64,000 nucleotides of DNA from JACDER01 sp963717765 (GTDB taxonomy: Bacteria; Actinomycetota; Thermoleophilia; Gaiellales; Gaiellaceae). A program made the translations under genes and the position numbers. The notes below the pieces were generated by a model, which did no database searches, was not told the DNA's origin, and worked only from the letters and a program-made list of their open reading frames with translations. Where the stretch lies: NCBI GenBank assembly GCA_963717765.1, contig CAVQWX010000002.1, positions 372,001 to 436,000 on the forward strand. The letters are read 5' to 3'. Shown in pieces: positions 57,781 to 64,000 of this stretch (position 1 is its first letter; each line of letters begins with the position of its first letter).

Positions 57781-58624
57781 CCGCCACCTCGCCCGGGGGG
57801 CGATCGGCATCCAGGCTAACAAGGCGGGGTATGCGTCGCATCCATTTGCGCTGATAGGCGGCGTAACGGCGGGTCTGCCGGGTGAGCTGCTCCTTGGCCT
57901 CCGCCTCGGGAAGCGTCGCGACCTTGTCGAGCCCCATGGCCTGGCGCGCCGTCTGCGAGATCGGGCCCGCGAGGGCGCGCCGCACCTCGTCCTGGACTCC
58001 GCAAGCGAACATCGCCTCCGTGCGGGCCACGATGCGGCTCTCGAGCTCGTCCGAGGGCAGCTCGAGGCCGAAGATCAACGTCGGGTGGCGTGTGTGCTCA
58101 TTCCAGAGCCGGTCCGCCTCGGGGGCGAGCGAGCGGCCGGCCGCGGCCAGCTCGAGCGCGCGGACGACGCGGCGCCTGTCGTTGGGATGGACGGCGGCCG
58201 CGGCCTCGGGATCGCGCTCGACGAGCCACGCGTGCGCGCGCTCCGCCCCCTCGGCCTCGTAGAACGCCTCCCAGCGGCTGCGCTCTCCGGGCGCCGGCGG
58301 GGGAGGAAGATCGAGGTCTGCGAGCGCGGCGCGCAGATACAGACCCGTTCCGCCCACGACGACGGGCGTCCTGCCGGCCGCGAGGATCTCGTCGATCGCC
58401 GCGTGCGCCAGGGCCTCGTATGCGCTGACGGAGGCATCGTGGTCGAGCTCCCAGATACCGACGAGACGCGTCCGCCGTTCGGGCTGGTTCGTGAGGATGG
58501 GCAGGCCGCGGTAGACCTGCATCGAGTCGGCGGAGACGAGCTCGGCCGGGATGCGGTCTACGAGCGACTCGGCGACCGCGCTCTTGCCCGAGGCGGTCGG
58601 CCCGAAGATCGCGAGGACGGTCAT
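57722..58624 (-). CDS. miaA: tRNA dimethylallyltransferase
   Basis: Transfers the dimethylallyl group to A37 of tRNAs reading UNN codons; MiaB, encoded just upstream, then methylthiolates it. 300 aa. P-loop LAIFGPTASGKSAVAESL; ELVSADSMQVYRGLPILTNQ (catalytic Asp); VVVGGTGLYLRAALADL; HPNDRRRVVRALELAAAGRS; and the C-terminal TRQTRRYAAYQRKWMRRIP for tRNA binding. All family signatures are intact. ATG 58624 overlaps the phosphatase stop. Its 3' end contains the start of dapF. Confidence 0.96.
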   Translation of the reverse strand: MTVLAIFGPTASGKSAVAESLVDRIPAELVSADSMQVYRGLPILTNQPERRTRLVGIWELDHDASVSAYEALAHAAIDEILAAGRTPVVVGGTGLYLRAALADLDLPPPPAPGERSRWEAFYEAEGAERAHAWLVERDPEAAAAVHPNDRRRVVRALELAAAGRSLAPEADRLWNEHTRHPTLIFGLELPSDELESRIVARTEAMFACGVQDEVRRALAGPISQTARQAMGLDKVATLPEAEAKEQLTRQTRRYAAYQRKWMRRIPRLVSLDADRPPGEVADEILEVARARQRLPAGRAG

Positions 58625-59349
58625 CCGCGCAGGCGCGCGCGAAGGCGGTCCAGGTCCTCATCGGCGACGCCTGCGCCGAGGAGGTACTCGCGCGCGCCGC
58701 CGTGCTCCCGCTCGAGCTCGACCATCGTGCCGTACATCGCTTTCGCCGACATGACCGAGAGCAGCCGCCGTTTGCGCCGCTCGGCCTCGTCGGAGACCTC
58801 TTCCACCCACGCATGGACGGACGGCGCCCAGTTTGCCTCGCTGAGCGCGTAGTCGGACGCGATTGCTTCGATCCCGACGCCCGCGACGCGCAGGATCAGC
58901 GCGGCGACTAGGCCGGTCCGGTCGACGCCGCCAGCGCAATGTACGAGCACCCGCCCATCGGCCTGGGCCACTGTCGAGACCGCGCGCCCGAAGCGGCCGG
59001 CGAACCGCTCGAGGCAGAAGAGGTAGTTCCGGCGCCTCCACTCGGTCGGGTCTTCGACGTTCGCGAGCAGCTGTTCGATTTCGTCCCAAGCTGCCGCGTT
59101 TGCCAGTGGGACGCGGGCGACATCGAAGGACCGCGCCTCGTAGTGTCCGTCATCTTCGTGTCGCAAGTTGACGATCAGTGTGATCTTGTAGTCGGCGACG
59201 GCCTTCCAACCTGCATCGGTGAGCAGCGAGATGTCGTCGGCGCGGACGACCACGCCGAAGCGGGTCTCGCCGTCGTCTTCGAGCGGCAGCCCTCCGAGGT
59301 CGCGGATGTTGCAGCAACCCTCCCAGCGGAGGGTGCGCTCAGGCCGCAA
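58621..59349 (-). CDS. tyrosine-protein phosphatase (Tyr_phosphatase3 / PtpB-like)
   Basis: A 242-aa Cys-dependent phosphatase. LRWEGCCNIRDLGGLPLEDD at the N-terminus and FGVVVRADDISLLTDAGWKA are typical of the atypical PTP/PtpB group. The signature loop is VLVHCAGGVDRTGLVAALIL (HC-x5-R, complete), followed by helical substrate-lid sequence. Substrates may be phosphoproteins or phosphoinositides. TTG at 59349 is the only standard start upstream of the conserved N-terminus and overlaps the miaB 3' end by 11 nt. Ends overlapping miaA. Confidence 0.86.
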   Translation of the reverse strand: MRPERTLRWEGCCNIRDLGGLPLEDDGETRFGVVVRADDISLLTDAGWKAVADYKITLIVNLRHEDDGHYEARSFDVARVPLANAAAWDEIEQLLANVEDPTEWRRRNYLFCLERFAGRFGRAVSTVAQADGRVLVHCAGGVDRTGLVAALILRVAGVGIEAIASDYALSEANWAPSVHAWVEEVSDEAERRKRRLLSVMSAKAMYGTMVELEREHGGAREYLLGAGVADEDLDRLRARLRG

Positions 59350-60655
59350 CGGCGGCGAGGTCGGAGCCACGGAGCGTCGTGGAAGTCGCGCCGTCGATCC
59401 GGACGTCCACCAGGTTGCCCGCTTCGGCCGACCCGGCGAAGTTGACGGTCGTGTTTCGCCGTGTCCGTCCGCGCAGGAGCGCAGGATCGGTCCGGCTCGC
59501 GCCCTCGACCAGCACCTGCTCGACGAGACCGACGCGGTCCTCGTTCCGTTCGCGCGCGATCCGCTGGACGACTTCGACCAGGCGCTCGATGCGGGCGCGC
59601 TTGATCTCGTCGGGCACCTGGTCGGGCATGCCCGCGGCTTCCGTGCCGGCACGCGGCGAGTAGACGAACGTGAACGCGCCGTCGTAGCGCACCTCCTCCA
59701 CCACCTCGAGGGTCTCGCGGAAGTCCTCTTCCGTCTCGCCGGGAAAGCCGACGATGATGTCGGTGGTCAGCGCGAGGTCGGGGATGGCGGCGCGCATCTC
59801 CTCGACGAGGCGCAGGTAGCGCTCCCGCCCGTAGGTGCGCCGCATCGCCTTCAGGACGCGCGTCGAGCCGGACTGGAGCGGCAGGTGGGCGTGCTCGCAG
59901 ACGGCGTCGCATTCGGCTATGGCGGCGATGACGTTCGCACGGAAGTCCTTGGGATGCGGGCTCGTGAAGCGGATGCGCTCGATGCCGTCGACCGAGTCGA
60001 CGGCGCGCAGAAGCTCGGCGAAGTCGGAGCCGACGTCGCGCCCGTAGGAATTCACGTTCTGGCCGAGCAACGTCACCTCCTTGACCCCCTGCTCGGCAAG
60101 GCACTCGACCTCGGCCAGCACTTCAGCTGCACGCCGGCTGACCTCGCGGCCGCGCACCGAAGGGACGATGCAGTACGAGCACACGGAGTTGCACCCCATC
60201 GAGATCTGCACCCACGCCTGCACCGGCCGCTCGCGGTGCGAGGGCAGCTCTGCTGCGAACGAGCGCTCGTCACCGGTTTCGAAGCGTCCGCGCGCCACTC
60301 CCACTCCCCCGGCGCCGATCCAGTCGCCCAGATGGGAGATCGACCCCGGCCCGAAGGCGACGTCGACGAACGGGTACTGCTCAAAGATTCGTTCCCGCTG
60401 GGCCTCCGCATAGCAGCCGCCGACGGCGATCACCCGCTCGGGATCTCTCTGCTTGAGGACGCGCGCGTTTCCGAGATGTGCGGCGAGCCGCGTGTCGGGC
60501 TTCTCGCGGATCGTGCATGTGTTGAAGACGAGGACGTCCGCGTTCTCCGGCTCGGGCGTCTCCCCCAGCCCGAGCTCCTCGAGCAGGCCCTTGATCCGCT
60601 CGGAGTCGTGGGCGTTCATCTGGCACCCGAACGTGGTGACGTGGTAGCGCTTCAC
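59339..60655 (-). CDS. miaB: tRNA-2-methylthio-N6-dimethylallyladenosine synthase
   Basis: Radical-SAM methylthiotransferase modifying i6A37 of tRNA. 438 aa. N-terminal UPF0004 domain with three Cys: VTTFGCQMNAHDSERIKGLL, VLVFNTCTIREKPD and IAVGGCYAEAQRERIF. Radical-SAM CxxxCxxC in ISMGCNSVCSYCIVPSVRGR, then LPLQSGSTRVLKAMRRTYGR, and a C-terminal TRAM domain (LLRGRTRRNTTVNFAG). GTG 60655 is preceded by TACCAT at 7-nt spacing (60668-60663), a likely leaderless promoter. Operon order miaB-phosphatase-miaA-dapF. Confidence 0.96.
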   Translation of the reverse strand: MKRYHVTTFGCQMNAHDSERIKGLLEELGLGETPEPENADVLVFNTCTIREKPDTRLAAHLGNARVLKQRDPERVIAVGGCYAEAQRERIFEQYPFVDVAFGPGSISHLGDWIGAGGVGVARGRFETGDERSFAAELPSHRERPVQAWVQISMGCNSVCSYCIVPSVRGREVSRRAAEVLAEVECLAEQGVKEVTLLGQNVNSYGRDVGSDFAELLRAVDSVDGIERIRFTSPHPKDFRANVIAAIAECDAVCEHAHLPLQSGSTRVLKAMRRTYGRERYLRLVEEMRAAIPDLALTTDIIVGFPGETEEDFRETLEVVEEVRYDGAFTFVYSPRAGTEAAGMPDQVPDEIKRARIERLVEVVQRIARERNEDRVGLVEQVLVEGASRTDPALLRGRTRRNTTVNFAGSAEAGNLVDVRIDGATSTTLRGSDLAAVAA

Positions 60656-60774
60656 TGCGAGGATGGTAGCCGGGTGCCGGTGGAAACAGACAAGAGCAGG
60701 GAGCTGCGCGACCTTGCCCAGCGCGTTGGCGACGCGCGCATGCTCGAAGCAGGTCTCGAGAGGCAGGACGTCCG

Positions 60775-61107
60775 GTGTTGACCCGGCCCGGCGAGCGCTT
60801 CGCCCTCGTCGAATGGATGCTGGACGGCGCGGTGCGAGTCGTCCGCATCGTCTTCGCACTCAACCGCGTATGGGTGCCGACAACGAAGCGGCTCGCCCTG
60901 CGCGTGGAGCCGCTCCCCGTCAAACCGGCGCGGCTTGCGGAACGCATCGACGAGGCACTCCTGGAGCCCGACCCGACCAGGTCACTCCTCGTGCTGACCG
61001 AGCTCCAGCTGGACGCGGTCGAGCTCGCCCCCGACGGCCCGAACATCGATCGCGCGCGGATGTGGCTCACTGACGGCGTGGAAATCCTGCGGAGCTCGAT
61101 GCGCTAG
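60775..61107 (+). CDS. hypothetical protein, 110 aa; possibly frameshifted at its N-terminus
   Basis: Not recognised. An alpha/beta-looking protein: RFALVEWMLDGAVRVVRIVF, LALRVEPLPVKPARLAERID, LLVLTELQLDAVELAPDGPN. Upstream, a 33-codon frame (GTG 60680 to TGA 60779-60781; DKSRELRDLAQRVGDARMLE) ends just inside this gene and looks like a natural N-terminus. One indel near 60775 would join them into a protein of about 140 aa. Divergent from miaB. No signal peptide or known motif. Confidence 0.6.
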   Translation: MLTRPGERFALVEWMLDGAVRVVRIVFALNRVWVPTTKRLALRVEPLPVKPARLAERIDEALLEPDPTRSLLVLTELQLDAVELAPDGPNIDRARMWLTDGVEILRSSMR

Positions 61108-61111
61108 CCGG

Positions 61112-61252
61112 ATGCGTGCCCTCGGGCCTGTCAGCGAGGACGAGGTGCTGGAGTGCTTCGTGCGGGCGGAACGCAACTCCGAGCGGTACGGGGAGATCTG
61201 GAGCTCTACCTCGGCGAGTCGCCGAGGATGGTGGAGTGGTGCCAGTACTAGA
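61112..61252 (+). pseudogene. small gene remnant with one frameshift
   Basis: Starting ATG 61112, the frame reads RALGPVSEDEVLECFVRAER and NSERYG, then the coding character moves to a second frame (DLELYLGESPRMVEWCQY, stop at 61250-61252). The two pieces together give about 46 residues. No family recognised. It lies between the hypothetical protein and the convergent secreted-protein gene. Confidence 0.4.
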
Positions 61253-61254
61253 CG

Positions 61255-61971
61255 CTAGGTGACGCGGATGTCCTGGCGCTTCACGATCCTGCCTCCCGCG
61301 AGCACGATGCAGTACCACTTGCCCTTGCTCAGCGAGACGTTCAGACAGGAGCCGCGGCCGCTCCTCTTGACGCACACGAATGTGTCGACCGTGGTCGCGT
61401 AGGGCTTCTTCGCGAAGCCCGTGAACCGGACCCTGGGGTTCCCGGGCTTCTGCCACTTGAAGGTGAGAGTGTTCGTCTGTGGCCGCGCGATGAAGTGGAA
61501 GTGCGCGTAGACGATCTTGGCGTTTCTGATCACCTTCATCCGCCGTCCGTTCTTCGAGCTCGTCATGTAGGCGACGTCGATGACGCCCTCGGGCGGAGCC
61601 GGGATGATCACGTTCCTGTCCGAGGCATTGCCGGTCGGGAACTGCTTGAGCCGAAGCCGGTACGTCCCCGGGACCGGGCGCGCGGTGAGCGGGAGCGAGT
61701 TCGTGAACGTGCCCGCCCCGACCTGGAAGCGCTTGGCGTAGAGCAGCCGGCCCGTCGTGGCGTTCCTGAGACTTGCCTCGATGGTGCCGGCCACCGTCTC
61801 GGTCCCCGAGAACTTGACGCTCCCCTTGGCGTAGCTCTCTTTCCACGTGGCCGTGACGGAGGCAGAGCTGATCGCGACCGTCGATCCGGCTCGATGCGAG
61901 GCCGCAGCCGCTCCGCTAACCAGCAGACCGACCCCGAGGACTGCCAGCAGCTTGCTCAGCATCCGCCGCAA
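61255..61971 (-). CDS. secreted protein of unknown function
   Basis: 238 aa with a Sec-type signal peptide (LSKLLAVLGVGLLVSGAAAA) and probable cleavage near residue 25. The mature part is beta-rich and basic: GSVKFSGTETVAGTIEASLR, then TYRLRLKQFPTGNASDRNV, and Lys-rich loops. Two Cys (FVCVKRSGRGSCLNV) could form a disulphide, with a third near the C-terminus (KGKWYCIVL). The pattern suggests one or two Ig-like beta-sandwich domains. No catalytic motif recognised. Ends tail to tail with the small remnant; 9 bp downstream of rny. Confidence 0.75.
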   Translation of the reverse strand: MRRMLSKLLAVLGVGLLVSGAAAASHRAGSTVAISSASVTATWKESYAKGSVKFSGTETVAGTIEASLRNATTGRLLYAKRFQVGAGTFTNSLPLTARPVPGTYRLRLKQFPTGNASDRNVIIPAPPEGVIDVAYMTSSKNGRRMKVIRNAKIVYAHFHFIARPQTNTLTFKWQKPGNPRVRFTGFAKKPYATTVDTFVCVKRSGRGSCLNVSLSKGKWYCIVLAGGRIVKRQDIRVT

Positions 61972-61980
61972 ATTCTACCG

Positions 61981-63513
61981 TTACTTGGCGACTTCGATCG
62001 CTCGACTCTCGCGGATGACGGTCACCTTCACCTGACCCGGATACTCGAGCTGGTCCTCGATCGCGCGTGCGATCTCGTGCGATAGCAGGACGGCGCCGTC
62101 GTCGTCCACTTCGGCCGGCTTCACCATCACGCGGATCTCGCGGCCGGCCTGGAGGGCGTACGCCCGCTCGACTCCGGTCTTCTGCATCGCGATCTCCTCG
62201 AGCGCCTCGAGTCGCTTGATGTAGCCCTCCAGGCTCTCGCCGCGCGCGCCCGGCCGGGAAGCGGAGATCGCATCGGCGGCGATGAGCAGCACAGCCTCGA
62301 CCGTCTGCGGCTGCACCTCGTAGTGGTGCGCCTCGATGGCGTGGACGACGCCCTGCGACTCGCCGTAGCGACGGGCCAGCTGCGTGGAGATCGCGGCATG
62401 GGATCCTTCGATCTCGTGCGTCATTGCCTTGCCGAGGTCGTGCATGAGCGCGGCGCGCTTGGCCGTCTTGACGCTCGCTTCGAGCTCGGCGGCCATGATC
62501 CCCGCCAGGTGGACGACCTCGAGCGTATGCCTGAGGACGTTCTGGCCGTAGCTCGTCCTGTACTTCAGCCGCCCCAGGATCTTCACCAGGTCCTCGTGGA
62601 CATCCCCGCAGTTGGCTTCGAAGACAGCCTGCTCGCCGGCGGCCACGATGTGCTCCTCGAGCTCGGCCTTGGACTGGTAGTACATCTCCTCGATCCGGGC
62701 GGGATGGATGCGGCCGTCCTCGATCAGCTTCGCCAGCGTGATCCGCGCGACCTCTCGGCGCACTCCGTCGAACGACGACAGAACGACCGCCTGTGGCGTG
62801 TCGTCGATGATGATCTCGACGCCGGTGAGGCTCTCGAGGGCACGGATGTTGCGGCCCTCCTTGCCGATGATGCGCCCCTTCATGTCGTCGGACGGGAGCT
62901 CGACCACCGACACCGTCGTCTCGGCCGCATGGCTCGCTGCCACGCGCTGGAGCGCGTCGGCGACGAGGTTGCGCGCTCGCCGCTTCGCCTCGATGCGGGC
63001 CTCTTCCTCCTCCTGGCGGACCCGGCGCGCGAGCTCATGGCGGATCAGCTCCTCGGAGCGGCGGAGCAGGTGGCGCTTCGCCTCCTCGACGGTCATTCCG
63101 GCGATGTGCTGGAGCTCGGCGACCTCGCGTTCGCGCGTCTCCTTGATCTCCTCCTGCAGCGCCTTTACGTGGGTCTCGCGGTCGGTGACGCCTTGTTCGC
63201 GCCGCTCGAGCTCGGTCAGACGGCGCTCGAGCTCTTCTTCCCGCGCGCGCGCGCGCTCATCGGCCTTGCCCATGCGCGAGCGGTGGCCGTTCAGCTCACG
63301 CTCCACCTCCGCGCGCAGCCGCACCGCGTCTTCGCGGGCCGCGATTTCAGCCTCCCGGCGCGTCGTCTCGGCGTCGCGCTCGGCTTGATCGAGCAGCAGC
63401 TTGCGGTTCCGCTGCGCCGCGCCGAGCGAGGTCGATCCGAGCAGCTTGCCCGCCACCGCGGCCGCGACCGTTCCCACAACGAGCCCCACCAGGATTCCAA
63501 TGGCGACGAACAT
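61981..63513 (-). CDS. rny: ribonuclease Y
   Basis: Membrane-anchored endoribonuclease that starts mRNA decay. 510 aa. N-terminal span MFVAIGILVGLVVGTVAAAV; a long charged coiled coil (about residues 30-190); KH domain with MKGRIIGKEGRNIRALESLT; HD domain with YGQNVLRHTLEVVHLAGIMA and RAALMHDLGKAMTHEIEGSH, then VVHAIEAHHYEV. All catalytic HD residues are present. ATG 63513 is chosen because it begins the membrane span. Preceded by a 229-bp leader containing two stable hairpins and by recX. Confidence 0.96.
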   Translation of the reverse strand: MFVAIGILVGLVVGTVAAAVAGKLLGSTSLGAAQRNRKLLLDQAERDAETTRREAEIAAREDAVRLRAEVERELNGHRSRMGKADERARAREEELERRLTELERREQGVTDRETHVKALQEEIKETREREVAELQHIAGMTVEEAKRHLLRRSEELIRHELARRVRQEEEEARIEAKRRARNLVADALQRVAASHAAETTVSVVELPSDDMKGRIIGKEGRNIRALESLTGVEIIIDDTPQAVVLSSFDGVRREVARITLAKLIEDGRIHPARIEEMYYQSKAELEEHIVAAGEQAVFEANCGDVHEDLVKILGRLKYRTSYGQNVLRHTLEVVHLAGIMAAELEASVKTAKRAALMHDLGKAMTHEIEGSHAAISTQLARRYGESQGVVHAIEAHHYEVQPQTVEAVLLIAADAISASRPGARGESLEGYIKRLEALEEIAMQKTGVERAYALQAGREIRVMVKPAEVDDDGAVLLSHEIARAIEDQLEYPGQVKVTVIRESRAIEVAK

Positions 63514-63742
63514 GGCTCCGCTCCTGTCTTGTCCGGCCAAGGGGGCCGGAGGATCGGTTGTCCACGGTTGAGAACCGTGGCGGTGCCCATCCGTCATTGA
63601 GCCCGCGCAGGGCCGTTCCCGAATTCGGCGGTGCTAGCTCGGCCGTCTCCCTGGGACGAATCGCGATGTGTGCTGGATCATCGGGTGGTCTGGATCGATT
63701 CGGAAATGCGCTCTATGCAGGAAAAATGAGGATGAAGCACGT
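63514..63742 (-). promoter_or_regulatory. rny 5' leader with two hairpins
   Basis: A 229-bp gap between recX and rny. Two perfect stems can be read: CCACGGTT/AACCGTGG (63562-63569 with 63573-63580) and TCCGGCC/GGCCGGA (63532-63538 with 63544-63550), the latter ending 19 bp before the start codon. They could be a recX terminator, an mRNA-stability element or an autoregulatory site. No known riboswitch class is recognised. Confidence 0.45.
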
Positions 63743-64000
63743 TCATCCTAGCACCTCTCCCGCAGCCGACTCGACGGCGGCCTCGCCGAAGCCCTTGCGT
63801 GCCAGGAAGCGCGCCGTCGCCGGGGAGCGTCCCCGGGAGGCGACGATTCGCTCCGCGCGCGCGGTCTCGGGCTCGAGGCCGGCGACGGCTTCTTCGACCA
63901 GATCCGGCTCCACTCCGTACTCTCCGAGGTCAAACCTGATGGCTGCGTCCCCGAGGCAGCGGCCCGCCAGCGCGAGCGCGCGGTTCCGCGCAAAGCGGCC
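63743..64000 (-). CDS. recX: regulatory protein RecX (C-terminal part; start outside window)
   Basis: RecX inhibits RecA filament growth. The frame is open from the right window edge to TGA at 63745-63743, giving 85 residues: FARNRALALAGRCLGDAAIR, LVEEAVAGLEPETARAERIV, RSPATARFLARKGFGEAAVE. The helical three-repeat style and the position immediately upstream of rny (the actinobacterial recA-recX-rny order) support RecX; no catalytic motif exists in the family. N-terminus and presumed recA lie beyond 64000. Confidence 0.78.
   Translation of the reverse strand, partial: GRFARNRALALAGRCLGDAAIRFDLGEYGVEPDLVEEAVAGLEPETARAERIVASRGRSPATARFLARKGFGEAAVESAAGEVLG

Noticed and set aside
63514..63742. 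Riboswitch upstream of rny
   Set aside because: Hairpins exist, but none of the consensus cores I know (c-di-AMP, glycine, cobalamin, SAM) can be matched.

Overview
The window is a high-GC (roughly two-thirds G+C), gene-dense bacterial chromosome segment. GTG starts are frequent and most operon joints are ATGA, GTGA or TGATG overlaps. The content points to an actinobacterium: tandem GAAC-N4-GTTC SOS boxes before an imuB/dnaE2 mutagenesis cassette, SepF and DivIVA, a GarA-like FHA protein followed by an FtsR-like MerR regulator, MurT/GatD, and an HrdB-type sigma factor. RNase Y, an LL-DAP-aminotransferase-like gene and many apparently leaderless genes fit a deep lineage such as Thermoleophilia (Gaiellales/Solirubrobacterales). 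The lineage is an inference; no ribosomal RNA is present to test it.

Layout. 0-5.9 kb: 3' part of ppdK, nitroreductase, YihY and rhomboid membrane proteins, comB, RraA-like protein. 5.9-11.2 kb: SOS mutagenesis cassette (imuB, DUF6504, dnaE2) interrupted by an opposite-strand cupin. 11.2-13 kb: three neighbouring decayed genes (aminoglycoside-phosphotransferase-like, ECF sigma factor, phosphoribosyltransferase), each with several frameshifts. 13-17.2 kb: glycosyltransferase, EEP nuclease, class V aminotransferase, VOC and HD proteins. 17.2-25.6 kb: one long run, murA, hisB-like, ridA, cca, pgeF, yggS, sepF, yggT, divIVA, DUF167, dksA-like, lspA, rluD, joining cell-wall synthesis to division. 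25.7-35.8 kb: rpsB-tsf-pyrH-frr-uppS-cdsA-dxr-rseP-ispG-proS, i.e. translation, isoprenoid and lipid-carrier synthesis. 35.8-41.3 kb: secreted HAF-repeat protein, stress protein, tRNA-Pro(GGG), then two large frameshifted surface proteins (S74 tail-fibre type; DUF11/polyproline/PASTA). 41.3-49.3 kb: HutF-like hydrolase, pgsA, fused nucleotidyltransferase/phosphomutase-like protein, GarA/FtsR pair, apt, small unknowns and a three-copy palindromic tandem repeat. 49.4-53.6 kb: primary sigma factor, class II amidotransferase, murT, frameshifted gatD. 53.6-64 kb (mostly minus strand): recX (partial), rny, secreted protein, miaB, phosphatase, miaA, dapF, aminotransferase, hflX, dut, NUDIX.

Themes. 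Four enzymes keep their fold but have altered key residues: MurA (Cys to Asp), DapF (both catalytic Cys to Ser), a HisB paralogue lacking metal ligands, and a phosphomannomutase domain without its catalytic motifs. Three divergent gene pairs share a single TANNNTA -10 element. Palindromic repeats sit at or inside gene starts, notably the 5' end of dnaE2. Several reading frames are broken by single-base indels, and some of these may be consensus errors rather than biology.
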